Source: Acidobacteriota bacterium (GTDB lineage: Bacteria; Acidobacteriota; Terriglobia; Terriglobales; SCQP01). Taken from it: 13,843 nucleotides of DNA. Numbering within the stretch: position 1 is the first letter of the stretch; every line of letters starts with the position of its first letter. The position numbers and the translations under genes are program-made. The notes beneath the pieces are model-generated. The model was not told where the DNA came from and ran no database searches. It saw only the letters and a list, made by a program, of their open reading frames with translations. The stretch spans positions 1 to 13,843 of the forward strand of contig JAKATS010000006.1 in assembly GCA_021818645.1 (NCBI GenBank), in the 5' to 3' direction. This document shows positions 1 through 7,859 of the stretch, piece after piece.

Positions 1-11
1 GGTTTTGCGCC

Positions 12-1223
12 TCATAGATCGTCCTTATCCATGGTTGGGTTATAGATGGGAAATGGCGAAACCACGCGTGTGATCACTCCTTCTGCACTGGGCTCATCCG
101 GCCGCAGGCCCAGCTCGATCGCACAGAACAGGGCCAACAATTGCCCCGGCATCACATCGAGCGGCGGCCGGTCATCATCCGCAATACTCGAAATATCCGT
201 GCCCAGATTCCAGCTTCCCTCTATCTCCTCCGCGTCGGCGCCCCACACCAGCATATGCTGGGCCAGCTGCTTGCGCCGCAGTTCATTCAGCAAGTCGCGC
301 TCATACCGACGGCGCAGCGGATCGGAAGACATCAGCGCCAGGATCAGCGTGGCGCGATTCAGGGCGGCCATGGGGCCATGCCGCAGCCCCAGAAAGGTCT
401 GGGGCCAGGCCAGGATTTTTCCCGCAGTCAGCTCCGTGATTTTGAGCGCCGTCTCATCCGCCACGGCCCGCTGTGAACCGTCGCCGAGCACGCACACGCG
501 CGCTGGCCGCCGCTGGCCGGCTGCCGCCGCGGTTTTCGCCATTTGGGGCAGCCAGCGCTCCGCCGCGCCGGCCAACTCTTCGATCCCGCGCTCCCATAGA
601 TCAGGATGGTTGAAATATGCCAAACTCTGGCCGGCAATCCACAGATTCGTGAATGAGCTGGTCATGGCCAGCCCGCGGTCGTTCACTGCCTCATCCAGTA
701 CGATGACGCTGACATTGGGCCGGCCGGTAAAAGCCTTTGCCATTTTCCCGCTTGCATGGCAGGTGATCAGCAGATGATGAATTTCAGGCCGGGAGCGCAG
801 CGCCCGCTCCACCACAGATACCGACTCCGGGCTGTTGCCCGAGCGTGAAAATGAGATCCAGAGATAGCGCCGGCCGGGCAGCATAATCTCCGAATGCGGC
901 AACAGCAGATCGGTCGCAGCTACCGCCCGCGCCTCACATTGCCAGCGCCGGGCCAGCAGCGGCACCAACGCCCGGCCGATATAGTCCGATGATCCCGCTC
1001 CAACCAGAAAAATTGCTGGAATGCCATCTTTGGGCTCCTCACCGGGCAGCCCGATTCCAGCCCGGCTTAAAAACGCCGCCAGCCGCTTACGCTCGCGCTG
1101 CAGGAGTGTCCGTGTGGCCCGCCAGGTCGCCGGCTGTTGATCAATTTCCCGCGGCGTATGCGCAAGACCGCGCTGCGCGGCCTCGGCCGCCGGCAGCCGT
1201 AAAACTGTAGTGAGAGGATTCAT
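12..1223 (-). CDS. agaS: AgaS-type SIS-domain sugar isomerase/deaminase
   Basis: This 403-residue protein resembles AgaS along its length. AgaS is the cytoplasmic sugar isomerase (SIS) family enzyme assigned to galactosamine-6-phosphate deamination/isomerisation. Visible landmarks are the N-terminal TPREIDQQPATW block (about 23-34), a first SIS domain with VGAGSSDYIG (about 74-83) and ISFSRSGNSPES (about 123-134), the NDRGLAMTSS segment (about 181-190), and a second SIS half with ETALKITELTAGK and LRHGP. All are close to blocks I recall from E. coli AgaS. The ATG at 1223 is preferred because AGGG lies 5 bases upstream. A GTG at 1229 would add two residues and lose that site. It is the last minus-strand gene, about 110 bp after the TonB receptor and beyond a strong hairpin, so it may have its own promoter. 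Family assignment is strong. The substrate is uncertain because no amino-sugar kinase or NagA-like deacetylase is nearby. Confidence 0.88.
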   Translation of the reverse strand: MNPLTTVLRLPAAEAAQRGLAHTPREIDQQPATWRATRTLLQRERKRLAAFLSRAGIGLPGEEPKDGIPAIFLVGAGSSDYIGRALVPLLARRWQCEARAVAATDLLLPHSEIMLPGRRYLWISFSRSGNSPESVSVVERALRSRPEIHHLLITCHASGKMAKAFTGRPNVSVIVLDEAVNDRGLAMTSSFTNLWIAGQSLAYFNHPDLWERGIEELAGAAERWLPQMAKTAAAAGQRRPARVCVLGDGSQRAVADETALKITELTAGKILAWPQTFLGLRHGPMAALNRATLILALMSSDPLRRRYERDLLNELRRKQLAQHMLVWGADAEEIEGSWNLGTDISSIADDDRPPLDVMPGQLLALFCAIELGLRPDEPSAEGVITRVVSPFPIYNPTMDKDDL

Positions 1224-1253
1224 CCGCACCCTGGTGTTTCGAACTTCAAGAGA

Positions 1254-1259
1254 AGTATA
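1254..1259 (-). promoter_or_regulatory. Candidate -10 box for agaS
   Basis: TATACT is read on the minus strand just after the hairpin. It would give a transcript start near 1247 and a leader of about 24 bases before the agaS ATG. The -35 position falls in the hairpin loop and has no recognisable box, so support is weak. Confidence 0.3.
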
Positions 1260-1263
1260 AAAT

Positions 1264-1305
1264 GGACGCGCCGCGCTGGGGATGTGTATGAAGCGCGGCG
1301 CGTCC
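1264..1305 (-). terminator. Perfect 14-bp hairpin, probable terminator after the TonB receptor
   Basis: Arms 1264-1277 (GGACGCGCCGCGCT) and 1292-1305 are exact reverse complements separated by a 14-base loop. The stem is 12/14 G:C. It lies 27 bases past the receptor stop codon. On the minus strand it is followed by ATTTTAT, a short T-rich run, so an intrinsic terminator or attenuator between the receptor and agaS is the simplest reading. The T tract is shorter than in a textbook case, so partial read-through is possible. Confidence 0.7.
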
Positions 1306-1332
1306 TGGCTCCAGGATTGCGGACTGGAGAAC

Positions 1333-4300
1333 TCAGAATGTCAGCCGCAGCGCAAGCTGGATGATGCGCGGATTGCGCACACTTTTCACCTGGCCAAAGC
1401 CATTGTTGACCGGGGTCCAGAGATTGCTGCCGGCATTGTAGTTGAATTCCGCCGTGGTATTCAGTGAATCCGGGTTCACATGATTGAAGGCGTTATAGAA
1501 CTCCGCCCGGAACTGCATCCGCGAGCCTTCGCTGATCTGAAAGTTCTTGTCCAGCGCCATGTCATAGTTCTGAATGCCGGGGCCGCGGAAGGCGGTGCGA
1601 CCTTCATTGCCGATGGAGCCAATGCCGGGCGAAGCAAAAACATAAGGATTGAACCAGCGGCTCAAGGTCCGATTACCGGCAGAGAACTCCGGATTACCGG
1701 TGATTTGCACATGTGCGCCGTCGCCCCCGCCGGTGACATCATAGCCCGGTAGATCCAGGCTGACAAATTCGGGCGGCCCGCTTTCGAGCGTGCCGATGCC
1801 CTGATATTGCCAGCCGCTGAATGCCGCCCGTGACAGCCAATTGTTCCAGTAACGGTCGAGCGATGGCACGTTCCAAAGCCAGGTGAAGTGGAAAATATTC
1901 GACCGGTCATACCCGGCCAACCCGTACGACCACTGGGAGAGCGGCACATACGTTGGCAGCACGCAATTATAGTTATCGCAATAATCCATGGTCTTCGACC
2001 AGGTATAGGCAGTAGTAAACTCCAGCCCATGGCTGAAGCGGTGCTCAAGCGAAACCTGCAGCGCGTTATAGTTTGAGTTCAGGTTGTAATGTTTAAAATA
2101 AATAGTCTGGTAGCCGGGATAGGGCCGGAAAAAATTGTCGTTGATGCCATGCCAGCTGGCCAGGCTGGGGTCGAGCTTTCCAGTAAACTGAGGGGAAAAA
2201 CCCCGGCAAGCGGAAAAAGTATTGGGATTCCCGGCTGATGTATAGGCGGACGTGGCGCCATTGGCTTTTGTATCCGAAGGGTTCTGGTATTGCGGCAGCC
2301 ATTCATTGCAATACGGGACTTCATTGATATTGGTTTTGGCGTCAAAATGCCGGCCAAAACTGCCGACATAAGCAATATCCAGCGCGGTGGAAAAGCCGAT
2401 CTCGTGCTGCAAGTCCAGCATGGTGTCATAGGCCGCCGGGACTTTGGGGTTTTGCTGCACGGCAAACCAGTTGTAATTTTGCGGAGACTGAATGCCCACG
2501 CTATTCGCGATATCGCTGACCTTGCCGTAATACACGGTATTGATCACGTCAATGGGAGGATTGAAGGTCAGGTTGCCTTCCTGTGAGCCCGCGCCCAGCA
2601 GGGTGTTATAAATAATGGCGTAATCGCCGCGTAAAGCGGTTTTGCCATTGCCAAATACGTCCCAGGCAAAACCCAACCGCGGCGCCCAGGCAAAATTCTG
2701 GCTGCCGACCAGCCCCTCGGGCCAGCCCTGGGAACCATTGGGATACTGAGGATCGCCGATTACTCCCTCACCGTTGATCAGGCTGCCGGTGCCGGGAACC
2801 AGATTGCCGATATAGGCGGAGGGGAAACAGGATCCGGGCTGGGCCGGATTGGTGGCATTCCAGCCGGTGTTGGTCTTGCCGTTGGGCTTGGTATAGGTAC
2901 AATGCGAATACTGAAACAGCAGCGGCGCGTCGGCTGGATTGAACCGGGCCGGATCAAAATTGGCGCCCTGTACGATGGTTTGCGGAAACACCTTGGAAAA
3001 TCGCACTCCGGCATTGATCGTCAGGCGAGAGGTGGCATGCCAGGTATCCTGGGCATACCATTCCAGCACCTTGGTAATGGGATCATAATTGGGCCGGTTG
3101 GCGGGCTGGGAATAGGTTTGGAAATTGCCCAGCAGCATATCTGCATAGGTGTAATTCGTAGTGGCGTAATTGGAATTGGGGCTGAAATTTAAATCGCCAT
3201 TGAAATCACCCGACGTATTGTGCAATTGAATGTATTCATCTTTTTCCCAAGCTATTCCGAATTTAAAACTATGCGCCCCGGCAATCCAGGACACATCGTC
3301 ATTGACGGTATCCGCCCAGGCGCTATCCTGCATCGGCATCCGGCCCGGCATATTCCAGCCAGGATTATTATTGGCATCCTGCCCGCCAAATCCCACGGAT
3401 GGAATAAATCCGTATGGATTTTCGCTGGGGTTCAGCGATGCGATATTCAGCCCATAGTGACTGGATTGGAGCAGCGCCACCGTTGAGGGCTGCGTGAAGA
3501 TCTGCTGTTCTTTCCAGTATTCCGTGCCGAGCGTCAATTGATTCACCACGGTCGGGCTGATGATCTGGGTAACTCCCAGCGACATGCCGGGACTGGGGGT
3601 GTAGTAATCAATCGGCGTATATTGTTCCAGCCATTGGGGCAGTCCTGCCGGCGTGGAAATACCCGCGTCATGTGTGTGGTCAATTTTACCCATCCAGAAA
3701 ACGCGCCAATTCGGCGTGGGATCATAATCAATGCGCAACTGCGCCAGCTTGACCGGAGTTTGATTGGATCCCGAGGTGTAATAATTGCAATCCGCGCAAT
3801 TGGCCAGCGTGCCGGGGAGCGCATTCGGCTTGGGGAATATCTGCAGCAGCTTCAGCATCTGCGGATTGATCATGCTGGCCGGCACCGTATTGCCGGGAAA
3901 TAAGGCATCGGTTGTGCCGGTAGCCGGGTCATTAATCACGGGCGGGGTTTTGTAATAGGTGTATTGATTGGCTGGAAACGTTACCGAGCCATCTGGATTG
4001 ACGTTATAGACAGGCATCGCCCAGTCAAACACGCCTGAACCCGGCTGGGGCGTGGTGTTAGGGTCGTCTTCCGCCGTGAAAAAGAAAAACAGCTTGTTTT
4101 TGTGGGTATTAAACAGTCCCGGCCAGTAGATCGGCCCGCCAAAAGTGCCGCCAAAAGTATTGTATTTGTAAATCGGCCGGGGCAGAGCATGGCCCACATG
4201 AGCGTTGTTCAAGGCATTATTAGCGTTGAGGGCGGTGTTCCGCAGATAATAAAAAAGGCTGCCGTGGTATTGGCTGGTTCCCGACTTGGTCACGATCTGG

Positions 4301-5013
4301 ATCTGCGCCCCGGCGTTTTTACCGTATTCCGCCTGATAACCGCTTTCGATCACCCGCACTTCTTTCACCGAATCAATATCCACGGGCGTATCCAGGCTGG
4401 TGCCGCTGCGCACGCTGCCCGTGACGCCGTCCACACTGACATTGTTGTAATCGTTACGAATGCCATTCACATAACCCGTGGCTTCACTGCCCAACTGGCT
4501 GCTGCCATGGCCATCCAGCACCACGCCCGGCATCGTTTGCATGAGTTGCATGACATTGCGGCCCACGGTCATTAAACGGCCGATCTGTTTGGAATCCAGC
4601 ACCTGGCTGCGGTCCGAACTGGTGGTCTGAATCGGAGTCACCGTCGCATTCACCGTTACCGACTGACCCACGCTGCCCAGGCTCAACCGCAAAGTGCCTG
4701 CGGATAAATGGCCGGAAGCATACAGCACCAGGTTGGTTTTCACTACGGCCTTGAACCCCGGTGCGGTGACCTTAAGATCATAGGTTGCCGGCATCACCGC
4801 TGGAAACTGGAATAAACCGGAGCGGTTGCTGCGCGTGGAATAGGTGGTGCCGCGGCGGACATCGGTCAGCACGCAATGCGCGCTCACTACTGCCCTGCCC
4901 TGCGGATCTACCACATGGCCGAGAATGGAGCCGTTCTCATTCTGACCCCAGAGCATGCCCGCGCATGCCACCAAAAGAATCAAGCCCCGTTGGACGAAAC
5001 TACGCGGTTTCAT
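1333..5013 (-). CDS. TonB-dependent receptor, Oar-like, with carboxypeptidase-regulatory-like N-terminal domain
   Basis: A 1,226-residue outer-membrane protein. An N-terminal signal peptide (about 1-24, hydrophobic LILLVACAGML) is followed by a carboxypeptidase-regulatory-like beta-sandwich (about 26-115, with GHVVDPQGRAVVSA). Then come a plug domain (about 140-245, with VNGIRNDYNNVSVDGV and IVTKSGTSQYHGSLFYY) and a long beta-barrel ending in the aromatic C-terminus LALRLTF that outer-membrane proteins carry. Receptors of this size and architecture are typical of Acidobacteriota. The ATG at 5013 is chosen because AAGGAGA lies 6 bases upstream and a signal peptide follows. An in-frame GTG at 5076 would put 21 non-signal residues first. 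Its promoter carries two operator-like sites, which suggests control by the LacI-type protein encoded at 8968. By context it imports oligosaccharides for the neighbouring hydrolases. No SusD-like gene accompanies it. Confidence 0.93.
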   Translation of the reverse strand: MKPRSFVQRGLILLVACAGMLWGQNENGSILGHVVDPQGRAVVSAHCVLTDVRRGTTYSTRSNRSGLFQFPAVMPATYDLKVTAPGFKAVVKTNLVLYASGHLSAGTLRLSLGSVGQSVTVNATVTPIQTTSSDRSQVLDSKQIGRLMTVGRNVMQLMQTMPGVVLDGHGSSQLGSEATGYVNGIRNDYNNVSVDGVTGSVRSGTSLDTPVDIDSVKEVRVIESGYQAEYGKNAGAQIQIVTKSGTSQYHGSLFYYLRNTALNANNALNNAHVGHALPRPIYKYNTFGGTFGGPIYWPGLFNTHKNKLFFFFTAEDDPNTTPQPGSGVFDWAMPVYNVNPDGSVTFPANQYTYYKTPPVINDPATGTTDALFPGNTVPASMINPQMLKLLQIFPKPNALPGTLANCADCNYYTSGSNQTPVKLAQLRIDYDPTPNWRVFWMGKIDHTHDAGISTPAGLPQWLEQYTPIDYYTPSPGMSLGVTQIISPTVVNQLTLGTEYWKEQQIFTQPSTVALLQSSHYGLNIASLNPSENPYGFIPSVGFGGQDANNNPGWNMPGRMPMQDSAWADTVNDDVSWIAGAHSFKFGIAWEKDEYIQLHNTSGDFNGDLNFSPNSNYATTNYTYADMLLGNFQTYSQPANRPNYDPITKVLEWYAQDTWHATSRLTINAGVRFSKVFPQTIVQGANFDPARFNPADAPLLFQYSHCTYTKPNGKTNTGWNATNPAQPGSCFPSAYIGNLVPGTGSLINGEGVIGDPQYPNGSQGWPEGLVGSQNFAWAPRLGFAWDVFGNGKTALRGDYAIIYNTLLGAGSQEGNLTFNPPIDVINTVYYGKVSDIANSVGIQSPQNYNWFAVQQNPKVPAAYDTMLDLQHEIGFSTALDIAYVGSFGRHFDAKTNINEVPYCNEWLPQYQNPSDTKANGATSAYTSAGNPNTFSACRGFSPQFTGKLDPSLASWHGINDNFFRPYPGYQTIYFKHYNLNSNYNALQVSLEHRFSHGLEFTTAYTWSKTMDYCDNYNCVLPTYVPLSQWSYGLAGYDRSNIFHFTWLWNVPSLDRYWNNWLSRAAFSGWQYQGIGTLESGPPEFVSLDLPGYDVTGGGDGAHVQITGNPEFSAGNRTLSRWFNPYVFASPGIGSIGNEGRTAFRGPGIQNYDMALDKNFQISEGSRMQFRAEFYNAFNHVNPDSLNTTAEFNYNAGSNLWTPVNNGFGQVKSVRNPRIIQLALRLTF

Positions 5014-5089
5014 GACAGTTCTCCTTCGGGTTCGCCGGTCGCCCAGCCCGGGACGGAACGGAAACCCGCTGCGCACAAAAAATGTAATT

Positions 5090-5101
5090 GTTAACGATAC
5101 C
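5090..5101. promoter_or_regulatory. LacI-type operator-like site, proximal to the receptor gene
   Basis: GTTAACGATACC is an imperfect palindrome (8 of 12 positions paired) centred on CG. It matches the stronger site 16 bp away and the sites at 8843 and 11635. It lies downstream of the predicted receptor promoter, so a bound repressor would act as a roadblock. Confidence 0.5.
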
Positions 5102-5105
5102 TTAC

Positions 5106-5117
5106 GTTAGCGATAAC
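5106..5117. promoter_or_regulatory. LacI-type operator-like site, best copy in the window
   Basis: GTTAGCGATAAC is a palindrome in 10 of 12 positions with the central CG usual for LacI-family operators. Flanking bases extend it to ACGTTAGCGATAACAT, close to the GntR/IdnR-type operator I recall (ATGTTACCGGTAACAT). It sits around the predicted transcription start of the TonB receptor gene. Confidence 0.62.
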
Positions 5118-5124
5118 ATCCGGC

Positions 5125-5153
5125 ATGGTGCACTCATTTCGAGCCAATGTCAA
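5125..5153 (-). promoter_or_regulatory. Candidate sigma-70 promoter of the TonB receptor
   Basis: On the minus strand a perfect TTGACA (5148-5153) is followed after 17 bases by CACCAT (5125-5130), a weak -10. The start would be near 5118, just before the two operator-like sites, leaving a leader of about 105 bases. The -35 begins only a few bases after the stop codon of the upstream hydrolase, so read-through from that gene is also possible. Confidence 0.5.
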
Positions 5154-5157
5154 GCCC

Positions 5158-7809
5158 TTATTTTTCCGGGTGCGCGGTCGCAGCCCGCAAACTCGCGCTT
5201 TCGCCCCTCCGCAGGAATAACTTCAACCAGGCGCCCCGAACCCGGCGGGCCGGCCGCCGTCCCAGCCGCAACTCGACGGTTTCGCCCGGCCAGGGATTCC
5301 ATAGCCGCACCGGACCGGTGGCTTGCGCCTTCAGGCGTACGCTGCCAGTCCGTCCGCGCCTCCGGTTGGAGGTTACCAGGACACCACCCTGCGCCAGCAA
5401 CTGAAAGCTTGCGTCCCAGGCGGCGGGCCAGGCGGGAAAAAGCTGCAGCGCCGGCTCTTCACCCGGCCGCGGCGGCGCGCTCTGCAGCAGAGCCAGATGG
5501 AGCGCCCGCGCCATCCGGCCCAGGCGTTCCGCCCCTACATCTCCCGGTCCCTCCCGCAGCGTCATGCGATTTTCCATGATGACCGTCTGTTTCCCGCTGC
5601 CCTTCCAATCGCAAAAGTCATGGCCGGGATCGAGGCAGTGAATCTGGTTGAGCAGCATATGCCGCAGATCTTCCGCCCGGCCCAGGTGCGCGGCAGCGGT
5701 GGCATAGGGGTTGAGTTCACTGATGGGAGTCGCCGCGTTCACCCCGTCCGGAAACAGCCGGGCATAAGTGGCTTCCGCCAGTTGGCGCAGGGCGGCATCG
5801 GGAGTGTTCACCGTACACAGGTCGTAATAAAGCGCCGGTAGCAGCCAGGGAGCGGCCACATTACCGCGCCCGGCCGGAGGCCGTGCCGCAACCCAATAAG
5901 GAGGGGTGAATGCAGCTTCCTTAAACTCCTCCGGTAGTTCGCGGTTGGTGACCAACGGCGGCAGATGGTCCAGAAGTTCCCGCCATTGTTCCCGCTGTTT
6001 TTCATTTTCCCCGAGCAATTCGCTGGCTCGAATGGCCAGGGGCAGCAGGCCATGCATGGCACAGAGCTCTTCCTGGGTGTCCTGCGCATCCCAGACGGGT
6101 TCCGAACAGTTGACGTGATGAATATGGTAAAAGCCGTCCGCGCCGCGCCGCAGATTTGGGAAAGTGCGGTAGAACTCGGCTATGCCCGTCAGCATGGGAA
6201 AGGCATGCGCACGCAGCCAGTTCAAGTCACGGCTGTAGGCGTAGCGCAGCCAGTACTGCCAGGCAATTTTGGCGCCGCTACTGAATATGTGCGATGTGTG
6301 GCCAAAACAGCCATGCCCCTTGGTATGCCACACATAACGGCCAGCCACATACTTCCCCTTGGCCTTGTAATTCCAGCGCGAATTTCCCGATTGCTTGGGC
6401 CAGGCATAGGCATCAAATTTTTTGCTGCGTTCGCGCCAGGGCTTGCGCGTCAGCCAAAGTTCCCGCATCTCCGCCGCGATCTCCGGCGGTAAATCTTCCT
6501 CCCCGTCGAACCAGGTGGTTTCCGGAATCCAGATGCCCCGTGATCCCCACTGCTGCTCTGCCGCCCGGCGCTGGGCAGGTGTCATGGCGGTATAGGTGTT
6601 AAATACCGGCTGCAGCAGCTCCTCTCGATTCGCCTGCTGCAGGCCATCGTAATAACAGGCCTGATTTGACCACCAGTATTGTGAGCCCCACATGCGCATA
6701 TCGCCGTCGGTCATGAATAGCAGGCCGCCGAAGCGCGGCATGTAGGCGCCGCGCGAGCATGCGGCCATCAGATAGAGAAAATAGGTGTAGTTGCGCTCAA
6801 TCTCATCCGCCGCGCCATCGGCGCTATGCAGCCCGATCCAACCCCGGCGCCAATAGGCGCGCCACCAGGCGCGATTATCCTCAACCAGTCCAGCCTGGCC
6901 GCGGCGGCGGGCCGCGGCGAGTTTTTTCAGCGCCCAAGCCGCCACATCCACCTTCGGATCGAGACTGGCGGCGCTGGCGATCAGGACCACGAATTTCCCA
7001 ACTCCCGCGCCCGCCGCCACCCGCACCGCTGCGTCGCTGGAATAGCGGGGGCGTCCCGGGCGGCCTATGATGCAGGCCGCCACGGCGGAGGCGGAATAAA
7101 ATTTACCCTCGGTGAACCGCTGTGTCAGGATCGCAGCCTGGCCGCGAATCTCCAGTTGGGAAGCGGCGAATTGATCGCGGTGCTGCGTCTCAACTGTGCG
7201 GGCCTTGGCCAGGGCGTCATTCCGGCCGGGTAAATACTGGCGCCGGTAGCGCAGCATGCGCAGCTCGACCGCGACCGGCTGCGGCTGCACTCGCTGATCA
7301 TGAACTTCGAGCGCGATTACGTCCTGCCGCGGCCACGCCAGCGCCCGCACCTGCACTCCAGTTCCCTGAAGCCACAGTTCACCCGTATAGAGCGCCAGAT
7401 GCTGGCGCATGGCGCCGGCCGTGAATACATCCTCGCCGGCGCCGCCCAGATCGAGGTCCACAAAGCCACAGCCGCCGGCGTAATCCGTATCCCGTTCAGG
7501 AAAGCTCAGCGTGGCCGCCCCGGCACCAAAGACATCGCTGCGATTGATCTGCATGTGCAGCGCGGTAGGCGAAGTCCAGATCAGGGTTCCCATCGCGCCA
7601 TTGCCGATAGGCATGCCGGCTTCCGGCCGCGACACCGGCGCCTCCAGCCTGATATCCGCCCGCCCGATTAAATCCTGGATGGTCCTGGCCCCGGCTGGCG
7701 ATGCGCCAGCGTCTGCGCCGCGCGAGGGGAACGATCCACGCCCGGACCAGGCCAGGCCCGCGACCGCACTCTGAGTTAAAAAATCACGCCGGGTCACCAC
7801 GTCATTCAT
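5158..7809 (-). CDS. Tat-exported GH95-like / DUF5703-type glycoside hydrolase
   Basis: An 883-residue protein starting with a twin-arginine signal (TRRDFLTQSAVAGLAW, residues 6-21), so it is probably exported folded to the periplasm. An N-terminal beta-sandwich-like domain carries GMPIGNGAMGTLIW (about 65-78), the motif style of the GH95 and DUF5703 families. From about 310 the sequence looks like an (alpha/alpha)6 barrel, with aromatic-rich MWGSQYWWSNQ (about 373-383), HGCFGH (about 499-504) and HHVNCSEPVWDAQDTQEE (about 564-581). Glu570 in the SEP segment is my candidate general acid, by analogy with the SPEN motif of GH95. A C-terminal beta domain with LQLFPAWPAAW follows, as in GH95 proteins. 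GH95 contains alpha-L-fucosidases and alpha-L-galactosidases. Exact family and substrate are not certain. GAGG lies 6 bases before the ATG. It follows the aldo/keto reductase by 50 bp, probably in one operon. Confidence 0.8.
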   Translation of the reverse strand: MNDVVTRRDFLTQSAVAGLAWSGRGSFPSRGADAGASPAGARTIQDLIGRADIRLEAPVSRPEAGMPIGNGAMGTLIWTSPTALHMQINRSDVFGAGAATLSFPERDTDYAGGCGFVDLDLGGAGEDVFTAGAMRQHLALYTGELWLQGTGVQVRALAWPRQDVIALEVHDQRVQPQPVAVELRMLRYRRQYLPGRNDALAKARTVETQHRDQFAASQLEIRGQAAILTQRFTEGKFYSASAVAACIIGRPGRPRYSSDAAVRVAAGAGVGKFVVLIASAASLDPKVDVAAWALKKLAAARRRGQAGLVEDNRAWWRAYWRRGWIGLHSADGAADEIERNYTYFLYLMAACSRGAYMPRFGGLLFMTDGDMRMWGSQYWWSNQACYYDGLQQANREELLQPVFNTYTAMTPAQRRAAEQQWGSRGIWIPETTWFDGEEDLPPEIAAEMRELWLTRKPWRERSKKFDAYAWPKQSGNSRWNYKAKGKYVAGRYVWHTKGHGCFGHTSHIFSSGAKIAWQYWLRYAYSRDLNWLRAHAFPMLTGIAEFYRTFPNLRRGADGFYHIHHVNCSEPVWDAQDTQEELCAMHGLLPLAIRASELLGENEKQREQWRELLDHLPPLVTNRELPEEFKEAAFTPPYWVAARPPAGRGNVAAPWLLPALYYDLCTVNTPDAALRQLAEATYARLFPDGVNAATPISELNPYATAAAHLGRAEDLRHMLLNQIHCLDPGHDFCDWKGSGKQTVIMENRMTLREGPGDVGAERLGRMARALHLALLQSAPPRPGEEPALQLFPAWPAAWDASFQLLAQGGVLVTSNRRRGRTGSVRLKAQATGPVRLWNPWPGETVELRLGRRPARRVRGAWLKLFLRRGESASLRAATAHPEK

Positions 7810-7859
7810 GCCGGGCCTCGTCCGGATCAGGCTGATGAAATTCTATTCCGGAGCGCTGT

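Noticed and set aside
46..777. 243-codon plus-strand frame opposite agaS
   Set aside because: It is Ser/Arg-rich shadow coding opposite a clear AgaS homologue, with no motif or ribosome site.
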